Assembly: GCA_026724425.1 (NCBI GenBank)
Contig: JAIUCV010000076.1
Span: forward strand, 5,789,501-5,853,500
DNA length: 64,000 nt
Direction: 5' to 3'
DNA from: Erythrophleum ivorense
Taxonomy: Eukaryota > Streptophyta > Magnoliopsida > Fabales > Fabaceae
Shown: positions 41,813-54,303 of the stretch, one piece after another
Numbering within the stretch: the stretch's first letter is position 1
Layout: each line of letters starts with the position of its first letter
Notes under the pieces: model-generated
Databases searched by the model: none
The model's input: the letters and a program-made list of their open reading frames with translations, nothing else
What the model was told of the DNA's origin: nothing
Program-made: the position numbers and the translations under genes

Positions 41813-44284
41813 ATCCATCTGAAATGGACAGGACCGCCTAGTCGGGCTTCTCTCCCTAGATGGACACACAAGTGCACCATGATGTCGAACAAGCTAGGAG
41901 GCCAAAATCTTTCAAACATACACAGAGTTTCCACGATTTCAGTTTCCATTTGTTGAAGCTTTTCCCTATTTATCACTCATTGACATAGCAGATTGAAGAA
42001 AGCGCATAAGCGTGAAATAGCTATCCTAGGACCTTTAGGTAGCAAACCTCTCACTGCAACTGGTAGCAGTTGTTGCATCAGGACATGGTAATCATGAGAT
42101 TTGAGTCCCATTACTTTACAATCCTCTACAGATACGCAATTCGCTATGTTAGAGCAGTAGCCATCCGGACCTTTGAAGTCAAAAAGCCGCTTGCAGAAGA
42201 TACTCTTCTCGGGTTTAGATAAAGACCAAGGTGCTGCAGGAAGTAATGTTTTCTTGCCGTGCGCTTTTGGATGCAAGTGTTTCCGTATTCCAAGAGTCTC
42301 TAGATCCTTGCGAGCTTTTATACCATCCTTCGATTTCCCACAATGCAGCAAAGTAGCAATAATGCTTGCAGCAACATTTCTTTCCACATGCATTACATCT
42401 AAATTATGCCTTACAGGGAGCTCCTGATAATTATGAAGAGAGTAGTCAATACAAACAACAATAATTCAGTAAAATTATAGTAATGATAAGACAGAGTGAT
42501 TGTTACCTCCCAGTAAGGTAACTTGAAAAAAAATGATCTTTTTTTCCATCGGGAAAACTCCTTCTCATCTTTTTCTGTTAACTCATCTTCTTCATCGGAT
42601 CCACTATCTTCATCTTCGTTTTCAGAGAATGCTTCGACACAAGCAGGTCTAGATCTCTTTCTCCCAGTTTCTTTTCTATTCCCAAAATCATTGTTAAAAT
42701 TTTTAAGTAGGACTGAAATATTTCTACCTGTAAGTATCCTTCCCTTGCACCCATGCTCAGATTTTCCATCAAACCATGTCTTCTTTCCCCGATATCGATG
42801 TGAAGGAGATAAAAACTTCCTATGACACATGTAGACATGCTTTCTACTATTACTCAACCACAAACTATCTGTATACTTCCCACATAACGGACAACCCATT
42901 TTTCCTTTCACTTGACAACCAGCTAAATTGCCATAAGCGGGGAAGTCACTAATAGTCCAAAGAAGAATTGCCCGCAGCGTAAAAGTTGTTCGACTAGCTG
43001 CATCAAAAGTTAACTCTCCTTTCGTCCACAAATGATTTAAATCCTCTATGAGGGGTCCTAAATAGACATCAATGCTATTTCCAGGTTGATGCGGTCCTGG
43101 AATCAACAAAGATAGCATAATATTCTCCTTCTTCATACATAAGTCAGGCGCCATATTGTAATTTACCAACAACACTGGCCAACAGCTGTACCTGCAATTC
43201 TTCATGTTGAAGGGATTAAATCCGTCAGTAGAGAGTCCTAGCCGCAAGTTTCTTTGTTCAGCTGCGAAAGAAGGATACTTATCTTTCATCTGATCCCATG
43301 TCACAGAATCAACAGGATGGCGCAATTTTCCATCACTGATCTTGTTACTCAAATGCCACCTTAAGTCCATGGCTAGCTTCTCAGACCGGAACGTTCTCTT
43401 TAGACGAGGGATTATTGGAAAGTACCTCAAAACCTTCTGCGGGACACCCTTTTTAACTTCACTAGTGTGCATTTGAATCTTCCATCTCGAACTATTGCAT
43501 TTTGGACAAGTGTCGAGCTTCTTTAACTTCTTTCTGAATAAGCAGCAGTCGTTCACGCAAGCATGAATCTTTTGATACCCCATATCAAAAGATTTTAGAA
43601 ATTTCTTGACATCATATGTTGATGTGTGTAACACATTATCTGCAGGTAACATATCTGGCAATGTTTCGAGTAGATCATTGAAGCTCTTGTCTGACCAGTC
43701 ATTCTCTGTCTTTATCCTAAACAGTGAAACTATAGCTGATAGCTTACTATGGTTCACGCAAGTTGGGTATAACGGCATTTCAGCATCTGCAAGTTTTGCC
43801 AAAAACTCATCTTCTTTCTTGTCTTGACCTTCAGCTTCCTCGATGAAGTCTAAACCCTTACTAGCTAACTCATCATCCATGTATTCTACAGCTTCGTACA
43901 AACCCACTATCTCATCATTACACTGTCTTCCTCTTCTTGCAGATTCAGCCACTGTATTTCCTTCCCCATGATGATACCAATCATCCCGCAACTTGTAAGC
44001 CGCATCCATTCCCTTTCTAACTAGATGATCAACAACTTCACTGCATGAATGACGGTCTACATTGCGACAGTTGGCACATGGACATATAACTAGATCCACT
44101 CCTAATGTGGCACTAACAGAATTGACAAAATTCCAAGCACCCATCTCATAAGCAGGATCAGCTCTGGAGTACATGTCAATGATAAGAAAAATGACGACTA
44201 TTACACACCAAACCAACACATAAACTGAACATTTATTTAGAAAAATATATACCTGCATAAATGCACCCATGCCTTATCCAACAT
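41813..44284 (-). pseudogene. CACTA R transposase (TNP2 type), C-terminus lost
   Basis: Exons complement(44253..44284), complement(42507..44163) and complement(41813..42423), with GT-AG introns of 89 and 83 bp. Spliced, it starts MLDKAWVHLCRADPAYEMGAWNF, the usual start of these proteins, which sets the start at 44284. A transposase-associated domain (CPCANCRNV...DHLVRKGMD) is followed by a C-x2-C segment (CPKC), the Transposase_21 core (LSTDGFNPF, YSCWPV, LLWTISDFPAYGNLAGC) and an acidic stretch. About 711 residues are open until a TGA at 41977-41979, which the left copy shares. The C-terminus is cut at GGPVHFRWM by the gypsy junction. It cuts and inserts CACTA ends in intact elements; this copy is dead. 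Confidence 0.88.
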
Positions 44285-45112
44285 TATATGTTATTTCCGT
44301 ATTGAGAATCCTTGGCACAACAATCCAAATGAACACATAATTCAAGCAGCAATACAACAAACTTGAGTAATCAAATCAAGCATGGAGACATTGAAGCGGT
44401 ATTTAAAGGAATCAAAATACGATGAGTTGAAGCGGTATTTAAAGGAATCAAAATACCAAGGAATCAAAATACAAAATACGATATATGTCTGACCTTGTTA
44501 TGAATGTGTTGTTTTGTTACTTGTCCTGAGAACTCAGAATTTGCAATCACCCAGATCTACAAACACAATCCGAGAGTCAAATTAGTATTTAAAAACATAA
44601 ATTCGATCGAATTGAAACGCTTGATTGACGGAGCAATGACACTGATACGGTTTCGAGTCGAAAGGAAAACAGACTGATGCGAATCGAGACCTAGGTCGGA
44701 ATGAGAGCTAGGTTGAGAGAAAGCCAGACGGTAACTGAAAGAAACAAGGGAAACGCGACAGAGGTGGAGACTGTGACCGACGACTGCAGTTTCCCGAGTG
44801 AGAAGACGGAGAAACCTAAGCTCTCTTTTCTTTTCTTTTTTTTAAAAAAAAATTAATATATGCTATGCTTAATATTGGTCTTTGAAATGGTCGGGAAAAA
44901 AGTGTATTTTTCACAAGTGTTGGCGCTATAAAGTGATATTTTCATGTAGTTTGGCGGACTCGTGAGATTTTAGATTCCCGCTTCATATGTTTTGCGACAT
45001 AGCAATTATAAAGTGCTATATTAAGGTAACTCAAACTCCGTAACATTTATGATAGCACTTTTCAGAACCGTGCTATAATTGTCTGCTATCAATGCCCATA
45101 TTTCTTGTAGTG
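44285..45112 (-). mobile_element. CACTA R 5' end: leader, subterminal region and terminal repeat
   Basis: Untranslated leader and promoter region, with a subterminal part carrying GTGCTATAA and TTATAAAGTGCTAT motifs (about 44920-45090). Ends in CACTACAAGAAAT at complement(45101..45112). The subterminal motifs differ from those of CACTA G and H, so it is another family. No gene is seen at 44285-44860 beyond the leader. Confidence 0.75.
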
Positions 45113-46616
45113 CCAATACCTGAAGCATCAGTGTACACTGCATAAGGCTTCCCTGGCTCGGGTAACGCCAAAACAGGTGTACTAGTCAAATACTCCTTGA
45201 GCTTCTCAAAGCTCTCCTCACACTCAGGCGACCAAACAAAAGGAACATCCTTCCCAGTCAACTTCGTAATTGGCTGTGCCATGCTCGCAAAACCCTTGAC
45301 GAATCTCCTGTAATAACCTGCTAACCCAAGAAAGCTCCTGATCTCGGTAGCACTGCTCGGTCTAGGCCAATCTCTGATGGCCTCTATCTTCGCCGGATCT
45401 ACAGACACTCCCTCTGCAGAAACAATATGCCCGAGAAAACCCATCTCTCGCTGCCAGAAACTACACTTGCTCAGCTTAGCATACAGCTTCTGCTCTCGAA
45501 GCTTCTCCAGAACCATCCTCAAATGAGTCTCATGCTCCTCAGGACTCCTCGAATAAACCAAAATGTCGTCGATGAAGATGATGACAAACACATCCAAAAA
45601 CTCCCTGAATACGTCGTTCATCAACCTCATGAATGCTGCAGACGCATTCGTCAAACCAAATGGCATAACCACAAACTCAAAATGCCCATAACGTGTCCTG
45701 AACGTAGTCTTGCGAATATCCGCCTCATCTATCGGGATCTGATGGTAACCCGATGCCAAATCTATCTTGGAGAACCAAGTAGCACCACTCAGCTGATCCA
45801 ACAACTCCTCAATCCTCGGGAGAGGGTACCTGTTCTTCACAGTAACTCGGTTCAGTCCCCAGTAATCAATACACAGCCGGAAACTCCCATCCTTCTTCTT
45901 CACAAACAGAACTGGTGCTCCCCACGGTGAAACACTCGGTCGAATGAACCCTTTGCTCAAAAGGTCCTCTAGCTGCTTCTTCAGCTCTGCCAACTCTGCT
46001 GGAGCCATCCTGTAAGGCGTCTTGGATATCGGCGCTGTCCCCGGCTCTAACTCAATAGTGAAAGGATCTGACCGCGAAGGTGGCAACCCCGTCAACGACT
46101 GGAAAACCTCTGGAAACTCTCAAACCACCCGAATATCCTCGAAAACCACCTCACCACTGGACTCCGCCATAGAGATCGTCACCAAATAGGCCTCACAGCC
46201 TCGCTCAATCAACTGCTCTGCCTGTATCGCCGAGATCACTATGCTCCCGGAAGTCGGTCTCACACCCTGAAACACTAACCTCCCGCCATCACGCTCAAAA
46301 ACCACCCTGCCTCTGTAGCAATCCAGATGAACCCGGTAAAAAGATAACCAGTCCATCCCCAGAATGACGTCATATAACTCCACCGGACTAATCACCAAAT
46401 CCGCTGGCATCGACTGCCCCGCAATCTGAATATCAACGCCTCTAGCACGGCCCAAAGTAGCCAGGGAACCACCTCCAGCCACCTTGACCATGCCTGCACG
46501 CTCACCCGCGCTGCTCCGGATGCCACTACTCTCGGCCCACTCCGGAGTGATGAAGCAGTTAGATGCTCCAGAATCGAACAAAACATGTGACTGAACGCCA
46601 CCGACTAACAAGGTCC
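45113..46616 (-). pseudogene. pol 5' half of element D
   Basis: Protease (LFDSGASNCFI), linker, RT with intact FIDDILVYS, and the start of RNase H. A TGA at complement(46120..46122) sits between protease and RT. The open frame after it runs into the CACTA terminus. Confidence 0.88.
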
Positions 46617-46728
46617 CTACACATTCAAAACTATGAGACCCTGCTAATCCCATCACAGGCAAAATATCGCAAACAAACAACAACCATAAAACTTAGGGAA
46701 TTTACGAAGTCTGAGTCAATAAATGTAC
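46617..46728 (-). other. Putative gag-pol intron, element D (112 bp)
   Basis: CACAG|GTACAT to GTGTAG|GGACC, as in A and B but 3 bp shorter in the middle. It would still join the frames in the same way. Confidence 0.6.
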
Positions 46729-48160
46729 CTGTGATCTGCCCGCTCTGACTCGTCTGGCAAACCTCTGTCGAAGAGTAGACTCTCGGTCCCGGCCCCAACT
46801 GGCCCACTGACTGAACCGCTGCCACCTGAGTCACTGGTCGAGCCGCTATCGGCTGAACCGCTGCCACTGCCAAACTCTACATCTTGGGACACCTCGGCAT
46901 GATATGCCCCGGATCTCCGCAATGGAAACACACTCTAGTATCCCGAGGCACCTCCTTCTTGGGACAACTAGACACTCGGTGCTACATGCTGCCGCACCCG
47001 TAACACGAACCACGAGGAAAACGGCTGCCGGAAGAAACCTCCTCCCGACTCCTCTTCTGACGCTGTGCAGGCCTGCCGCCCCTGCCAGAACCAGAACCAA
47101 CACTCGAACTACGGCGCTGCTGCGACTGCTGCTGCTGACTCCGAGGATGGATAGCAGGAGCATCCGTAGACGGCACCACCACCGGACCAACCTGCTCACG
47201 AAGGTCCTCCTCAATGGAAGCTGCTAGCTCCACTAACTCTGCTCTCATGGCATACTCACGACCTCGGCACTGAGTCTTGATACTCGGACGAAGCCCCTGA
47301 AGGAACCTCAGCACAACCCCACGCTCACCGCCTACACCGAGGCCAGCATGCACCACTAGCCTGCTAAACTCTGCGTCGTACTCACGCACTGAACGATCTC
47401 CCTGCGTCAAAGCAATGAACCGCAACTGAAGTCGATCTCGAGCCTCCTGAGGAAAGTACTTGGCGTCAAACTCCGCCATAAACTCGCCCCAAGTCCAGAT
47501 AGCTCTCCTGCCCTGAACAGCCCGCCACCATAAATGCGCGTCACCACTCAGATAGTGAACCGCTAACTCAACCTGGTACTCAACTGGACACCTGGTCGAC
47601 TAGAAGTTCCGCTCCACTCTCGATCTCCACTCATCGGCCACCTCTGGACCAACTCCGCCCTCAAACAAAGGCGTCCCGATACGCTGCATCTGTCCCATCA
47701 TCTCTAAATAGGACGGATGACCAACCACCGCAGCCCCCTGCTGCCCAACAAAAGCCGCACCCGGCTGACCAAGCACTGTAGCACCCTGCTGCTCAAACAC
47801 TGGCGCACCTTGCGGTACACCGGCCATCGGAGGAACACTCGGAGCCAGTTGCGGAACCACTGGCGGAAAACGTGCCAGCAACTGTGTCAGTAACCCCACA
47901 ACTAAGTCATCTCGACCCTGAGCCGGAGCCGCACCCCCACCTGGGGCCGCTCCAACCCCCGCGTCACCACCGACGCCCAAACCGGCCTCATTCGCCGCTG
48001 AAACAGACTGGGTCACCGACGCAGTCGCCACACTCGGCGCAACACTCTCGCCCGAATCCTCTAGCTCGCCACGACACCGACCTCCACGACCTCCACGACC
48101 TCTGCCACGGCCACGACCGCGGCCTCTACCTCGGCCTCTACCTCGAGCAACACCGTCCAT
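46729..48160 (-). pseudogene. gag of element D, three nonsense codons
   Basis: Start at ATG 48160. RG-rich tail, linker, gag domain and two CCHC knuckles are recognisable. In-frame stops lie at complement(47600..47602), complement(46982..46984) and complement(46877..46879). A short deletion before the second knuckle keeps the frame. Confidence 0.85.
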
Positions 48161-48339
48161 CTCACTGTATGGAACAAAGATGTGAGATACAAAACACAAA
48201 ACCAACAACACAACAAAACTCACCGCGGAATCTCCTGAAGCCCGAAGAGGATGATACTAAAACTATCAACCTAACAGTCGTAAAACCGTCTAGGCTCTGA
48301 TACCAAAATGAAACAACCAAGCCCCCTTTTTTTTTTTTT

Positions 48340-48622
48340 GGAACGGTGGGTGCCCGGCAGACTTATATTTGGGAGTCGCTATTTCAGTATAAGTGGTTTT
48401 TGTGACGGTGGTTCACGGTTTGGATATTGTGACGATGGGTCGCAGTATAGATATTGTGACAGTGGGTCGCAGTATAGATTTTTGTGACGGTGGGTCACGG
48501 TATTGAGGAGTAATAATGTCTTGAAACATGCGTATAACATAGGACGAAAATGTGAGTTTTGAGGTCTTGGAGAGACGTTTGTGTTGAGATTCGAGGGCGA
48601 ATCCAGTTTAGTGGGGGAGAAT
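48340..48622 (+). mobile_element. 3' tail of element F
   Basis: GTGACGGTGGGTCGCAGTAT-type tandem repeats (about 48395-48505), the GGATTCG-like motif and a polypurine tract. It matches 58924-59232 of element I. It is joined to the T run of the LTR stub of D at 48339/48340. Confidence 0.8.
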
Positions 48623-49932
48623 TGTAACATCTGTGAACTAGAATGTTGTTTTAGAAGTGGTATCGGACGACATTAGGGATTCTGGAGTAGATTACATACG
48701 CTCTTTGAGTTGTGAATTGAGAATTGATTGTACATGTTCTTGTTTGATTGTTGTACAATTGGTTTAAGGTTCAATCATCTCGAAGAAAATGTGTAAAAAG
48801 CTCCTAAATACCTAGTGTCGATCGACACCAAAGGGAGTGTCGATCGACACCGGTTTGAGAAATCAATTCCGGTTTAAGTCTATTGCACGTTTGATTGTGG
48901 TTTGAGTCGATTTGTTCGAAGGGTGTCGACCGACACCAAGGAAGGGTGTCGATCGACACCGGTTATTGAGAAATCGACCGGTTTGATTTAATTTGGTTGG
49001 TTTTGTCCGGTTTAGGCGATGGAAACCCTATTCCGCGATTTAAAGGTACTGTAGCAGCGTGAGAGGCACAAGTTTCGAGGCAGAGAAGAAGGGAGGCGAT
49101 TTTCTGAGAGAGGAATCCGATTTCTGAGTTTCTGGGTTGGATCTGTTGTTGTTCATCTTCTATTCCTTCCTTTCAATCCGTTTTAAGGTGAGTGCGTGAC
49201 TGTAGGTCCGTTAATCATTGGAGTTTGTTCGGTTTTGAGTTTATTGAGGAGTTTTCGAGTTGTTCTTGAGCTATGGTTGTGTTATATTGCTGTTTGATCG
49301 ATGTGGGGGTTGAATCCCACGATTTTATATGTTTATGCGCTGTTTTGTAGCTTCTGGTGTCTGGGCGTCGAGCTGGTGTCGACCGACACTCGATGGGTGT
49401 CGATCGACACTCAGAAGGCTAGCGTCGATCGATACTCTTGAGGTGTCGGTCAACACTGGTCTGGGATGTCAGGAAACGTGGGTTTTTGCTGGCTTGCAGA
49501 TTTCTGTTGTTGATCATTGTTTTTGTTGTTGATTATTGTTGATGTATTGTCTAGTGTTTGACGTACTTGGCCTGTAGGCAGGATGATCCACTCACTAAGT
49601 ATTTATGATAATACTTACGCATCTCTATTCCAATGTGATGCAGGTAACAGCAATGTTCTTCCGCGGAAAGAGACCGAGAGAAGAGGATGATGAGGCTAGG
49701 AATTTGATATTGCTTATCTTGTTGTGGCTGACAAGGAATTCGTTGTTAGGGTGTTAGTTTATTTTCACAATGTAGCAAACCTGGTGTTTAGGTTGCTAGA
49801 ATTTATTATTGGTTTTTATTGGTTATTGGTTATTTGTTGAACGGTTTATTTATGATTTAATATTATTGATTTCTTTCGAGAATTTCCGCATTGATAATTA
49901 TTTATAAAAATAAAAAAAGCTTGGTTGTTTCA
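48623..49932 (+). repeat. 3' LTR of element F
   Basis: TGTAACATC to GGTTGTTTCA (1310 bp). Palindromes are near 48816-48965 and 49374-49450; some in the second cluster have decayed. The right flank is LURE spacer. Confidence 0.88.
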
Positions 49933-50836
49933 TATATAGACATATATAATACTTGATTCAACGGTATTAATTGCAAGTTCAATTTATAAGTTTATCCACG
50001 TTACATTCTACATGTTAACGAATCAAAAATGAGAATAAACAATTGGCATATTTATCCAAGGTGTAAATTATTAAACGTACCAAAAATATGAGTACTATAT
50101 ATATATATATATATATGACTAGTGATGTAAAGTTTTTACACCTTTTCAACTAGCGTTTTTTGGTAACTCGTATAAACAATTATGTGGAAAACCAAAAAAT
50201 CGTATATGCGAAACAACATAAATATATTAAAAATGATCAACTCATTTATTCATAGAGGACAAAGCTTAACGCAAGGGTGTTAAGCCTATGTCGAAACAAA
50301 GTGTTCAGACTCTCAGTTAAAAAAAATATAGAGTGTATTTCATAAAAATTTGAATATTAACATATACTCCCTCTGTTCCTTAATATTTGATGTTTTAGGA
50401 AAATGTATCTGCAATTATCTGGATGTATTAAACTCAAAACACATCCAGATACATCAGATACATTTTCCTAAAACATCAAATATTAAGGAACAGAGGGAGT
50501 ACATTATAAAAACTTCATTTCGTATCTTACATCCAACTAATAGATTTAATTTTTCTCAATATATACTCTAAGATGGTGTTTTGAAGAAAGAGCTTTAATA
50601 ATTCTGTTTTATTCCGTAAATATTTAAAATAAACATTCAGCAAACTAATTAATTCCAGAATATATTAGAATTTATACATTTGTGCACAGCCGAAGAAAAT
50701 CAACGAGATGTCGTTGTGATAAATTCATATAAATATATTATACGTATATACACATAGTTTTTTGAATATCTTATTTTTACGAAACATAAAGTTATCGACC
50801 TTTGTGTTCAAGGTTTATTTAGGTAAACCTACTATT
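49933..50836 (-). repeat. LURE spacer fragment, no gene left
   Basis: Minus-strand spacer of the 1.6 kb unit, from TATATAGACAT to CCTACTATT. It includes a (TA)n run near 50097-50117. It would lead into the 3' end of another LURE copy, but CACTA G begins at 50837 about 250 bp short of where exon 2 would end. Confidence 0.8.
50367..50499. mobile_element. Stowaway-like MITE (133 bp)
   Basis: Terminal repeats CTCCCTCTGTTCC and GGAACAGAGGGAG, flanked by TA at 50365-50366 and 50500-50501. It is almost one perfect hairpin. The TA target and end sequence point to the Tc1/mariner (Stowaway) type. Other LURE spacers lack it, so the empty site is visible. Confidence 0.9.
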
Positions 50837-51345
50837 CACTACAAGAAAACAGCGGTTTTGCGACGGAAATATATCCGTCGCAATATTGCGATGGATTTGC
50901 GTCGGACTTGCGACGGAAAAATAAACCATCGCAAATCAGTCGCAAGTTTGCGACGGACAACGCGACTGAATTGCGATGAAATTGCGAGTAAAGAAGAATC
51001 CGTCGCAATTCCGTCCCAAATTTGCGAGGGAATTGCGATGGAAAACTACCATCGCAAGTTTGCGAAGGATTTGCGGGTGCGAGTTTTCGTCGCATAGTGT
51101 GTCGTCGCAAATCCGTCGCAAATCCATCGCAAGATTGCGACGGATCTGCGAGGAAAAGTTGGTGGCCGACATGCGGACCGGTTAGGTACGCACGTGTTAA
51201 TTGAGTTTACCTAACTTTTTGCGATGGAATATTTTCGTCGCAAGGCCGTCGCAAGGTCGTCGCAAGTGAGTCGTACTTCCGTCGCAAAAGTGAAACCGTC
51301 GCAAATCCGTTGAAAATTATCCATCGCAAATCCCTCACAAATCCA
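50837..51345 (+). repeat. CACTA G terminal inverted repeat and 5' subterminal array
   Basis: The 15-bp terminus is followed by about 25 TTGCGAyGG-like units in both orientations. Confidence 0.85.
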
Positions 51346-51494
51346 TAGAAATTTTTTTTTCAAAAATCTATAAATAGCGAAACGTTCATCTTTCAAAATC
51401 AGAAATCAAAAAAACAAAAGGGAAGAGAGGGAAAGAGAGGGAAGAGCAGAAGGAAAAAAAAATGAGTTACGGAATATATGAGTTACGAAGCTAG

Positions 51495-54030
51495 ATGTAC
51501 AATCAAAGAGATTCAGGGACCGGCGAAGTGAGGAGAGAGTTTGTTGAAGGATTACATGGATTTTTTAACCAAGCACAAAACCAACCGCAGGCAATGCAAA
51601 CTAGTAAAATATTTTGTCCCTGTGAGAAATGTAGGAACAAAAAATATATCGCTGTTGATACAGCTAAAAAACATGTATTTAATAGAGGATTTGTACCAAA
51701 CTATTATGTATAGTATTTTCATGGTGAAAATCATTATAATACTACTCACTATGAAGCGGGAAATAGTGGTTCGAGTCAAGGGGTTGAAGAACATAATTAT
51801 AGCGGTACCTATGATTATGGTCATCCTGATTTATTGGGAAAAGCTATTGGGTATCAGCAAGGGAATATATTTCATGATATGGTTACATATGCATTTCATG
51901 AAACTACACCTGCTCTTGCTGATAATCCTACGGAAGCAATTCTGGAAGAACCCAACATTGAAGCACAAAAGTTTTATGATATGTTAGATGCTGCAAATCA
52001 ACCACTTTACGATGGGTGTAGAGAGGGACTTTCTAGATTGTCACTAGCAGGTAGGATGATGACAATTAAAAGTGAGGATAACAGCAGCGAGAGTAACATG
52101 GATAAGTGGGCTGGACTATTTCAAGAGTATTTACCGGAAGATAATCTTTCTGCTGGTAATTACTATGAAATACAGAAGTTGGTTGCGGGTCTTGGGTAAC
52201 CTTATGAAATGATTGATGTATGCATTGACAATTGCATGATTTTCTGGAAAGATGATGATAAGCTGCAGGAATGTCGATTTTGTGGGAAGCCGAGATACAA
52301 ACCCACTATGGGAAGGAGGCGGGTCCCTTACCAACGTATGTGGTACTTGCCAATCACCGAAAGATTGAAACGGTTATACCAATCGGAAATGACGTCAGCG
52401 TCAATGAGATGGCATGCAGAACATTTCACACATCATGGAGAGATAACACATCCCTCAGATGCAAAGGCGTGGAAACACTTTCAGACGGTACATTCAAACT
52501 TTGCTAATGAGTCCAGGAATGTTTATCTTGAATTATGTACAGACGGATTTAGTCCATTTGGTATGTCAAGGAGACAATATTCGCTATGGCCCATCATATT
52601 GACTCCATATAATCTTCCGCCGAAAATGTGCATGCAGCGAGAATTTTTGTTCTTAACTGTTTTAGTGCCAGGTCCAAAGCATCCGAAGCGATCCCTAGAT
52701 GTATTTCTGCAACCTTTGATCGGTGAGCTGAAACAACTGTGGTATTCAGGAGTCTGCACATTTGACTACTCGCAGCAACAAAACTTCAACATGCGTGCAG
52801 TATTATTGTGGACGATTAGTGACATTCCAGCGTATGGAATGTTGTCGGGGTGGACTACGCACGGAAGACTATTGTGTCCACACTGTTTGAATAGGGCAGA
52901 AGCATTTCAGCTGAGGCATGGAAGAAAACCTTGTTGGTTTGATTGTCACTGTCGTTTTCTTCCTATCAATCACAAGTACCGAAAGAACAAGGTTTTATTT
53001 ACGAAGAATAAAGCTTCCCGCGGTCCCCCTCCGGATTATCTTTCGGGACAGGATTTGCTTGATCAGATCGATTATTATGGTGGTGAGGAAACATGCAAAA
53101 GTGGGGGCAATTGGCATTGTACTGCAAACATGCCTGACGGATATGGACAAGCACACAACTGGCACAAAAAGTATATTCTGGGAACTCCCATATTGGAAGG
53201 ATCACCTTTTGCGACATAATCTTGAAGTTATGCATATCGAGAAGAATTTTTTTGATAACATCATGCATACCATTTTGAACGTCCAAGAAAAAAGTAAAGA
53301 CAATATGAAATCGAGGCTGGACTTAGCAGATATATGCAAAAGAAGCGAGTTGGAGATTACTAGAGACGGCAAACAGCCAATTCCGAGTTTTCGATTATCT
53401 GCAGATGGGAAGAGAGCTCTATTTGATTGGGTGGCCTTAGATTTCAAATTTCCGGATGGATATGTTTTCAAATTCTCACGATGTATAGAGCGAGGACAAA
53501 AATTTTCTGGTATGAAGAGCCACGATTGCCATGTTTTCATGCAGCGACTACTACCGTTTGCGTTACAAGAGCTATTGCCGTCTCATGTCCACGAATCAAT
53601 TGCTGGTAATTAAACAAGTATTTACATTTCTTTTAATTGAGTTTATGTACATAATTAAATATATATGTTTGCTTAATTTGTTTATATATGGTGTATATTA
53701 TTTTATAGGTATTGGGGCGTTTTTCCGAGATCTTTGCACGCGAACACTGACAGAAGACGGGGTAGAGAAGTTAAAAAAAAACATTGCTCTCTTTTGTTAT
53801 GTAACATGGAGAAAATCTTCCCTCCTTCATTCTTCGACATGATGGAACACCTAACAGTACATTTGCCATATGAGGCGGATCTCGGGGGGCCTGTGCAATT
53901 CAGGTGGATGTATCCGTTTGAGCGTTTTATGGGACACTTGAAGGGAAAGGCTAAAAACCTTGCAAAACTTGAGGGATCCATAGTACAAGGTTCGTTGACA
54001 GAGGAAACATCTAACTTTGGAACACAGTGA
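51495..54030 (+). pseudogene. CACTA G transposase (TNP2 type), broken
   Basis: Starts about 51495 (MYNQRDSG..EVRREFVEGLHGF). A transposase-associated domain (CPCEKCRNKKY...HVFNRGF) and Transposase_21 core (LCTDGFSPFG, LLWTISDIPAYGMLSG) follow. One frame covers 51495-53219 but has a TAG at 51711-51713 (Trp in YYVWYFHGE) and a TAA at 52197-52199. A frameshift near 53166 moves to another frame (SIFWELPYWKDHLLRHNLEVMHIEKN). A GT-AG intron is likely at 53606-53708. A second shift occurs in the A run near 53775, then FPPSFFDMMEHLTVHLPYEADLGGPVQFRWMYPFERFM in another frame up to 54030. It is clearly diverged from the CACTA R transposase. Confidence 0.85.
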
Positions 54031-54303
54031 AAACTCTTACGTATCTGAAAATGAGGATGAAAATGAGGATATTCTTGACTTTGATTAATTTAAAGGTTTT
54101 TCTTTGTATTTTCAGTTGTTCGTATTTTACATATATTGTCACTCCATCGCAAACTTTATACTTACAAGCCGACACAAAAGTCATTTCAGGATAATGTACA
54201 TTTTGAGATTGCAGATGTCTTCTCTCTGGTTCCCCACGCCGAGCCAGTTGATGACGGTGATTTTGAGTTTGTTTTAGCGACCCATGCGTTTTCGGCTTCT
54301 CTT

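Larger units (their letters stand above)
45113..48339 (-). mobile_element. Chromovirus D, split by CACTA R and truncated
   Basis: Minus strand: LTR stub 48309-48339, primer site complement(48294..48305), gag, intron, and pol up to RNase H, where CACTA R entered at YTDASGIG. The remaining RNase H bit is at 41722-41812. Integrase and the 3' LTR are lost. It is of the A/B subfamily. Confidence 0.88.

Noticed and set aside
336..43440. Inverted duplication as an assembly artefact
   Set aside because: The arms differ by point changes, a nonsense codon, separate insertions with clean target duplications and separate deletions, which a misjoin would not create.
42411..44270. Long 619-residue frame as a host gene with an N-terminal membrane segment
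   Set aside because: The hydrophobic start is translated intron. With the intron removed the protein begins like other TNP2 transposases, and it lies next to a CACTA terminus.
50855..51345. CRISPR-like or satellite array
   Set aside because: The short TTGCGAyGG repeats occur in both orientations with irregular spacing beside a CACTA terminus. They are subterminal repeats of a DNA transposon.
54190..54300. Open stretch reading FEIADVFSLVPHAEPVDDGDFEF as a captured gene
   Set aside because: Only about 35 codons, no recognised family, next to decayed transposase sequence; not enough to call.
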